Positions 4,733 to 8,870 of a stretch of DNA of 8,870 bases are shown in pieces. Below the pieces are notes generated by a model that had not been told where the DNA came from, searched no databases, and saw nothing but the letters and a program-made list of their open reading frames with translations. The translations under genes and the position numbers were made by a program. Position 1 is the stretch's first letter. The number at the start of each line of letters is the position of its first letter. Origin of the DNA: an uncultured Bacilli bacterium (GTDB taxonomy: Bacteria > Bacillota_I > Bacilli_A > RF39 > UBA660); assembly GCA_947625315.1 (NCBI GenBank), contig CANQOE010000041.1, positions 1 through 8,870 of the forward strand. Reading direction: 5' to 3'.

Positions 4733-6324
4733 ATTAAGACTGCATGAATAACTAATCTTTTAGAACCATTATCAGAACAAGTAGATAAAGTTAAAATTTT
4801 ATCACTAGCATTGATGGGTACATTGAAGTTATAAATACTTCTTTTAGTTATCATATTAACAAAATCTAAGAATTCTTGATCATTAGCAAAATAAACTTTT
4901 AAATAATCACTAGTTTTAGGAACTCGATAAATAGAAAATATTTTAAATTTCATATTATCATATAAAGAATTATAAGTTATTATTTGGTTTTCTTCTTTAG
5001 TATACCAATTTTTATTAGCAGTTTTATATAAAGTTCCAAACATAACTCCACTATAGTAAGAATTATGACCATAGATAATATTGTTTTTATCTAAGTTCAT
5101 TGTGTCGTTGCGGTAGTCCATAAATAACCAACCATTAATACTTTTTTGATGATTGATATCATAATCTAAATAGTAATCATTATCTTTAGCTTGAACTACC
5201 GGATAATTAATATTGGTATTATTAATAATTAATTCCCCAACAACATCTTCATTTACAGTTAATAGAGAAGCTAAATTAGAATTAGTAACCATTTTAACTT
5301 CTTCCTCAGGTATTTCTTCTTCTTTAGCATTATTAATATTCTCTTCATTTTTCTTTTTTATAATATCTTCGGGATTAGTTATTTCGACTACTTGAGCTAA
5401 ATCATTTTTTATAGCTTCTACTTGTTTTAAAGAGATAAAATTAGATACGCCAATATAAGTAACAATTAAGATTACTAAACTAGAAATAATTAAACCGCAG
5501 GCTCTTAAAGTATTAATAATGGTTTGTTTAAAAATATTGTCATCTAAATAATCTTGAGAATATTCTAAGCTTAACATTATTTGGTATTTGCGTTTATATT
5601 TCTTATTGATGTTTTTTAAATATTCTGCCGTTTTAGCATTATCTACATTTTCATGAATAATAACTTTAATGTTTTTGCGATTAGTTTCAATTAAAATATT
5701 TAAAATATTATTTAGTTCTTCATTATTTAATTTATTTAAGTGAACTATTCTTAAATATTTATTAATTTTACAAAAATCTTTAAAATCTTTTAAATCTTCT
5801 AAAGATAGGGGAATAGTTATTCTAACATTGGTTTTATAATAAATATTGGAGTAACTAAGAAGATTATTAGATTCCATAAAGTTACTAATATATAAAATTT
5901 CACTACGCGTAATACAAGCAATACCATGTTTATCTAATAATTCTAACATAAAAGGTTGAATATTATAACAATTTAGAGTTTTTAAAGATTTCATATTAAT
6001 TAATTGTTCACAAATACTATAAGTAATATTTTCATTTTCACTTATAGTTATATAAGTAATATTGGTTTTTAAGATAATTTTTAAAATTAGAGGAACTAAT
6101 TCTATTTTACTTATTGTTATTTTTATAATATTATATTGAATAGTTAATTCGTTAATAAAAGAAGATAATATTTTAAGATTATCATTAATATAAGAATCAC
6201 TAAAAACTAATTCGTTGTTACTAATAATATTGGTATTAACTAATTCTTCTTTATAATTACTATTATTAGATTTATATTTAAATATTATTTCGTTATTTTG
6301 GATGTTAATTAAAATCTTTTTCAC
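4723..6324 (-). CDS. srtB: Class B sortase with a large N-terminal extra domain
   Basis: A 533-residue membrane transpeptidase that should cleave a C-terminal sorting motif and link proteins to the cell wall. The sortase domain occupies about residues 345-533. It has the catalytic His420 (YGHN), Cys516 (LTLSTC) and Arg523 (KRLVIHA); the spacing, the NGWLFMDYRND segment and YGHNSYYSGVMFG are class B-like. One membrane span lies at about 276-298, followed by a charged linker (about 300-345, KKKNEEN and EEEIPEEEV). Class B sortases are usually 220-260 residues with a short N-terminal anchor; here ~270 residues precede the span and should be cytoplasmic. That domain is rich in Ile, Asn and Leu with alternating strand/helix character, and I do not recognise it. 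The start is GTG (6324-6322), preceded by GGTGGG. The gene is divergent from its probable substrate. Confidence 0.95.
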   Translation of the reverse strand: MKKILINIQNNEIIFKYKSNNSNYKEELVNTNIISNNELVFSDSYINDNLKILSSFINELTIQYNIIKITISKIELVPLILKIILKTNITYITISENENITYSICEQLINMKSLKTLNCYNIQPFMLELLDKHGIACITRSEILYISNFMESNNLLSYSNIYYKTNVRITIPLSLEDLKDFKDFCKINKYLRIVHLNKLNNEELNNILNILIETNRKNIKVIIHENVDNAKTAEYLKNINKKYKRKYQIMLSLEYSQDYLDDNIFKQTIINTLRACGLIISSLVILIVTYIGVSNFISLKQVEAIKNDLAQVVEITNPEDIIKKKNEENINNAKEEEIPEEEVKMVTNSNLASLLTVNEDVVGELIINNTNINYPVVQAKDNDYYLDYDINHQKSINGWLFMDYRNDTMNLDKNNIIYGHNSYYSGVMFGTLYKTANKNWYTKEENQIITYNSLYDNMKFKIFSIYRVPKTSDYLKVYFANDQEFLDFVNMITKRSIYNFNVPINASDKILTLSTCSDNGSKRLVIHAVLIKE

Positions 6325-6417
6325 ACTATCCCACCATTAATATAATATCATAACTTTACACTTTTTGAAATATTTTATTAAAATTATTCAAAAAAAACTT
6401 TATTTTTTACATTTTTA

Positions 6418-6426
6418 TGGTATAAT
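6418..6426 (+). promoter_or_regulatory. Extended -10 promoter of the SPDTG surface protein gene
   Basis: TGGTATAAT is a full extended -10 element (TGn plus TATAAT at 6421-6426). The -35 region 17 bases upstream (CTTTAT) is poor, as is common for extended -10 promoters. The divergent sortase promoter must lie in the same 134-bp gap, where only weak candidates such as TATTAT or TATGAT are seen. Confidence 0.65.
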
Positions 6427-6458
6427 TAGGTCATAATAGAAATAGGGAGAGGTCAAGA

Positions 6459-7154
6459 ATGAAGAAAATATTAATGGGATGTTTGGGAATTTTTTTATTA
6501 GTTATAGGAGCTTTAAATGTTAAAGCAGCTAAATTCATCGAAGATGGTGCCAATAGTTATAAGAGTGATAGTGCCATATCATTTGGGGCATATGGAAGTT
6601 TTGCGGCCGGTGATTGGAAATATACAGTTGATGATGCTCAACAAACTAAAAATTTTACTTTAGCTTTAACACCATCAAGTGTTTTAAAAGCTAATAGTTA
6701 TATTTATTTTACTATTGTCCCAACTGTTGGTTTAGAAATTACGAATTCTTCAGATATATCTGTCAATACAACTAATTTTGTAATTTCTAGTATTACTAAA
6801 GTTGAAGAAGGTTATCAAGTTTTAGTTCAAGTTATTAGAGATGTTCCAACTCAAAGTACCAGTTTTTTAACAGTTAACGCTAAAGTTATCGATAAAGAAA
6901 ATTGTGAAATGTCTATTAGTCCAATGAAATTGAGTTGTTCAGTAATTGATACCAATCATTTTGATAAAAATGGCAATTTAGTTACAGAAGAAGAATATGA
7001 TAGTTTATGTAATGGAGTTGTTACACCTCCTAATGATGTAGAATCTCCAGATACAGGTAATCCAATTCCTTATATAGCTATTGGAGGCGGATTAGTGGCT
7101 ATAGCCTTAGTATTCTTATATAGTAGAAAATCTAATAAAGTTTATAAATTATAG
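6459..7154 (+). CDS. Secreted, sortase-anchored surface protein with SPDTG motif
   Basis: A 231-residue exported protein. Residues 1-23 are a signal peptide (MKK, hydrophobic core, cleavage after VKA). The mature part (about 24-190) is rich in Thr, Ser and Val with beta-strand character and contains Cys149, Cys160 and Cys184. I do not recognise its family. The C-terminus is a cell-wall sorting signal: SPDTG at 196-200, a hydrophobic span (about 203-221) and a basic tail (SRKSNKVYKL). SPDTG fits the (S/N)PxTG pattern recognised by the class B sortase of Clostridioides difficile, so the divergent sortase gene next door is the likely enzyme. The ribosome binding site GGGAGAGG (6445-6452) is strong. 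A terminator follows the stop, so it is probably a single-gene transcript. Confidence 0.82.
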   Translation: MKKILMGCLGIFLLVIGALNVKAAKFIEDGANSYKSDSAISFGAYGSFAAGDWKYTVDDAQQTKNFTLALTPSSVLKANSYIYFTIVPTVGLEITNSSDISVNTTNFVISSITKVEEGYQVLVQVIRDVPTQSTSFLTVNAKVIDKENCEMSISPMKLSCSVIDTNHFDKNGNLVTEEEYDSLCNGVVTPPNDVESPDTGNPIPYIAIGGGLVAIALVFLYSRKSNKVYKL

Positions 7155-7177
7155 AGAAATTTAATTCTCTTTTTTTA
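7153..7177 (+). terminator. Rho-independent terminator after the surface protein gene
   Basis: AGAGAA (7153-7158) and TTCTCT (7165-7170) form a perfect six-pair stem with the loop ATTTAA, followed by seven T residues. It begins within the stop codon of the surface protein gene. Confidence 0.75.
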
Positions 7178-7206
7178 TTGTTACTTTTAGGGAAATATGT
7201 TATAAT
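7178..7206 (+). promoter_or_regulatory. Promoter of the CmpB-family gene
   Basis: TTGTTA (7178-7183) and TATAAT (7201-7206) are 17 bases apart, and a TG at 7198-7199 makes the -10 extended. It lies immediately after the preceding terminator, so the downstream gene is separately transcribed. Confidence 0.7.
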
Positions 7207-7224
7207 TTTTTTAGAGGTTTTTAT

Positions 7225-7959
7225 ATGCAACAGTTAGTCTATTTATTTTTAACTTTTATTATTTGCAGTATGCTTGGTTATGTAATTGAAGTATTGTGGA
7301 TATTTTGGCGAACTAAAAAATTAGTTAACCGAGGGTTTTTATGTGGTCCTCTTATTCCGGTTTATGGTTTAGGGGCAGTTTTGATAATATATTCCTTATT
7401 TAGGTATTATGAAGACCCAGTTGTAGTTTTTGTTTTTGGGGTTATTATTACGAGTTGTTTAGAGTATTTTACTTCCTTTATTTTAGAGAAAATGTTTCAT
7501 AATCGGTGGTGGGATTATAGCAATTTAAAATATAATTTAAATGGAAGAATTTGTTTAAAAAATAGTTTATTATTTGGGGTTCTTTCTTTAGTTATTGTTT
7601 ATTTTATTGCGCCTTTATTATTTATGCTTTTTGAACTTTTAAGTTTTAAAACGTGGTTAATTATAGCAATAGTTATATTTGTTATTTTTGTGGCCGATGT
7701 AATTTATTCAGTTATTATTGCTTATAATTTAAGACATCGGATAATTGTAGTCGAAGAATTAAAGAAACAAAAGTTAGCAATGATTCCGGTATTATTAGAA
7801 AAACAAATAAAAGATAGTTTAGATAATTTAAAAGCTTTTCCATCAAGATTATTAAAAGCTTTCCCTTATATTGAAGTGCAAAATCATAATTTTTTTGAAG
7901 CAATGCGCAATGTAAGAGAAAAAAGTAAAAAGAAGAAGAAAAAAACAGCGAAAAAATAA
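7225..7959 (+). CDS. CmpB-family (PF06541) putative ABC-transporter permease-like membrane protein
   Basis: A 244-residue integral membrane protein. Diagnostic family features are GYVIEVLW (18-25), RGFLCGPLIPVYGLGA (36-51), a SCLEYFTSFILEKMF segment (77-91), RWWDYS (94-99) and LNGRICL (105-111). These conserved blocks define the family often labelled putative ABC-transporter type IV (CmpB). Hydrophobic spans lie at about 5-27, 42-58, 66-86, 112-135 and 142-166. The last ~75 residues are cytoplasmic and end in a strongly basic tail (KSKKKKKKTAKK). No ATPase or binding-protein gene is adjacent, so a transport role is not supported by context and the true function of this family is unclear. The ribosome binding site AGAGG (7213-7217) is 7 bases before the ATG. 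Confidence 0.85.
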   Translation: MQQLVYLFLTFIICSMLGYVIEVLWIFWRTKKLVNRGFLCGPLIPVYGLGAVLIIYSLFRYYEDPVVVFVFGVIITSCLEYFTSFILEKMFHNRWWDYSNLKYNLNGRICLKNSLLFGVLSLVIVYFIAPLLFMLFELLSFKTWLIIAIVIFVIFVADVIYSVIIAYNLRHRIIVVEELKKQKLAMIPVLLEKQIKDSLDNLKAFPSRLLKAFPYIEVQNHNFFEAMRNVREKSKKKKKKTAKK

Positions 7960-7989
7960 TTTTAATATAAATAAATAATGGAAAAAGAA

Positions 7990-8017
7990 TTGTTTTTTTA
8001 CTATTTTATTGTATAAT
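7990..8017 (+). promoter_or_regulatory. Promoter of the cysteine desulfurase gene
   Basis: TATAAT (8012-8017) with TTGTTT (7990-7995) 16 bases upstream. The gap after the CmpB-family gene is only 75 bases and no good terminator is visible in it, so read-through is also possible. Confidence 0.6.
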
Positions 8018-8034
8018 TATAATAGGTGAAGAAA

Positions 8035-8870
8035 ATGATATATTTAGATTATAGTGCAACTACACCAGTGGGGTTTGAAGTGTTAGATTCTTATAATAAA
8101 ACGACGAGAGATTTTTTTGGTAATCCCAATTCTTTACATGAACTGGGAGTTAAAGCACGCAATTTAATGAATAGTGCTACAAAACAAATTAGCGAAATAT
8201 TTAATATAAATGAAAAAGAAATAACTTATGTAACATCTTCGACGATTGCGAATAATATTGCTTTAATTGGGGCTTCTTTACATAATCATAAAAAAGGAAA
8301 ACATATTATTGTTTCCCAGTTAGAACATCCGAGTGTTTATGCAATATGTGATTATTTAAAAAGTATTGGCTTTGAAATTAGTTATGTTAAAAATGACCAA
8401 GAAGGATTAATTGATTTTGAAGATTTAAAAATTTTAATGCGAGAAGATACAATATTAGTAAGTATTTGTGCGGTTAATAGTGAAACAGGAGTTAGACAAC
8501 CTTTAAAAATGATTAGACAAATTATTAAAAAAGAAAATCCGCATACTATTTTTCATAGCGATATGACTCAAGCAGTGGGTAAAATAGCGGTTAATTTACA
8601 CGATGTAGATTTAGCAACTTTTTCTTCTCATAAAATTTATGGACCTAAAGGTATTGCTATGTTATATAAAAGCAATAATATTGAGATAGATCCTATTGTT
8701 TATGGAAGCGGAGGATGTAAGTTATTTCCTGGTACGCCAAGTGTTCCTTTAATCGTGGCTTTTTCCAAGGCTATTAGATTAGCGACGACAGATTTAGAGA
8801 AAAGAGAAAGATTTATTGAAAGATTAAATCAAAAAATTGTTGATGCTTTAAGTAAATATGAGGGAGTTAT
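8035..8870 (+). CDS. nifS: Cysteine desulfurase, NifS/IscS-like (3' cut by window)
   Basis: The first 278 codons of a pyridoxal-phosphate enzyme that takes sulfur from cysteine for iron-sulfur clusters or tRNA thiolation. The start at 8035 has AGGTGA at 8024-8029. Visible family features are YLDYSATTP (3-11), FGNPNSLHELG (28-38), SSTIANN (68-74), His98 in QLEHPS, the SICAVNSETGVRQP block (143-156), Asp176 and Gln179 in HSDMTQAVGK, and the PLP-binding Lys200 in SSHKIYGPKG. The catalytic Cys loop lies beyond the window. One departure is at about 224-234, where relatives have GGG-x-E-x-G-x-R-(S/P)-GT and this protein reads GSGGCKLFPGT, so the usual Arg is a Phe. Whether it works with IscU/SufU or ThiI cannot be told because the downstream genes are missing. 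Confidence 0.95.
   Translation, partial: MIYLDYSATTPVGFEVLDSYNKTTRDFFGNPNSLHELGVKARNLMNSATKQISEIFNINEKEITYVTSSTIANNIALIGASLHNHKKGKHIIVSQLEHPSVYAICDYLKSIGFEISYVKNDQEGLIDFEDLKILMREDTILVSICAVNSETGVRQPLKMIRQIIKKENPHTIFHSDMTQAVGKIAVNLHDVDLATFSSHKIYGPKGIAMLYKSNNIEIDPIVYGSGGCKLFPGTPSVPLIVAFSKAIRLATTDLEKRERFIERLNQKIVDALSKYEGV

Noticed and set aside
5213..5395. 60-codon plus-strand frame inside the sortase gene
   Set aside because: It is antisense to the sortase linker, and its Ser/Thr/Phe-rich sequence mirrors the Glu/Lys-rich linker on the other strand.
7715..7903. 62-codon minus-strand open frame inside the CmpB-family gene
   Set aside because: It lies wholly antisense to a gene with strong family motifs and shows no ribosome binding site or recognisable domain.

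Overview
The window looks like chromosomal DNA of a very AT-rich, low-GC Gram-positive bacterium (Firmicutes/Bacilli, possibly one of the uncultured gut lineages near Erysipelotrichales or RF39). The support is strong AAGGAG-like ribosome binding sites, consensus TTGACA/TATAAT promoters, a class B sortase with a cell-wall-anchored substrate, and TGA used as a stop with TGG for Trp, so the code is the standard one and not the Mycoplasma one. The lineage is inferred; no rRNA or other marker is present.

Layout. (1) 1-2114, plus strand: the end of a tight Tad/Flp-type secretion-pilus operon, with the C-terminus of the TadA/CpaF ATPase followed by the inner-membrane platform proteins TadB and TadC. 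The last two overlap by 4 bp. (2) 2115-2815: a 700-bp interval without a conventional gene, but not empty. It holds, on the minus strand, a 39-codon hydrophobic reading frame with an ideal Shine-Dalgarno. That frame lies in a predicted transcript whose two ends are exact 12-nt complements, an architecture resembling type I toxin mRNAs. Divergently, on the plus strand, a perfect-consensus promoter is followed about 70 nt later by a terminator, which is a candidate small RNA gene. (3) 2781-4319: an AbiE toxin-antitoxin/phage-defence operon (abiEi, abiEii) with a consensus promoter whose -10 box is flanked by an inverted repeat, a probable AbiEi operator. (4) 4402-4703: an orphan HigA/VapI-type antitoxin whose C-terminal tail appears to be frameshifted and which has no toxin beside it. 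Regions 2-4 together look like a small defence/toxin-antitoxin island between two blocks of housekeeping or surface genes.

(5) 4723-7177: a surface-anchoring module. A class B sortase on the minus strand, with an unusual ~270-residue N-terminal domain before its membrane segment, is divergent from a secreted protein on the plus strand that ends in SPDTG, a hydrophobic span and a basic tail. The sortase and substrate are very probably partners. (6) 7201-7959: a CmpB-family (PF06541) membrane protein. (7) 8012-8870: the first 278 codons of a NifS/IscS-like cysteine desulfurase, cut by the window edge.

Most interesting are the candidate type I-like hydrophobic peptide locus with its closed-end RNA, the adjacent small RNA gene, the sortase with its added N-terminal domain, and the SPDTG substrate next to it.
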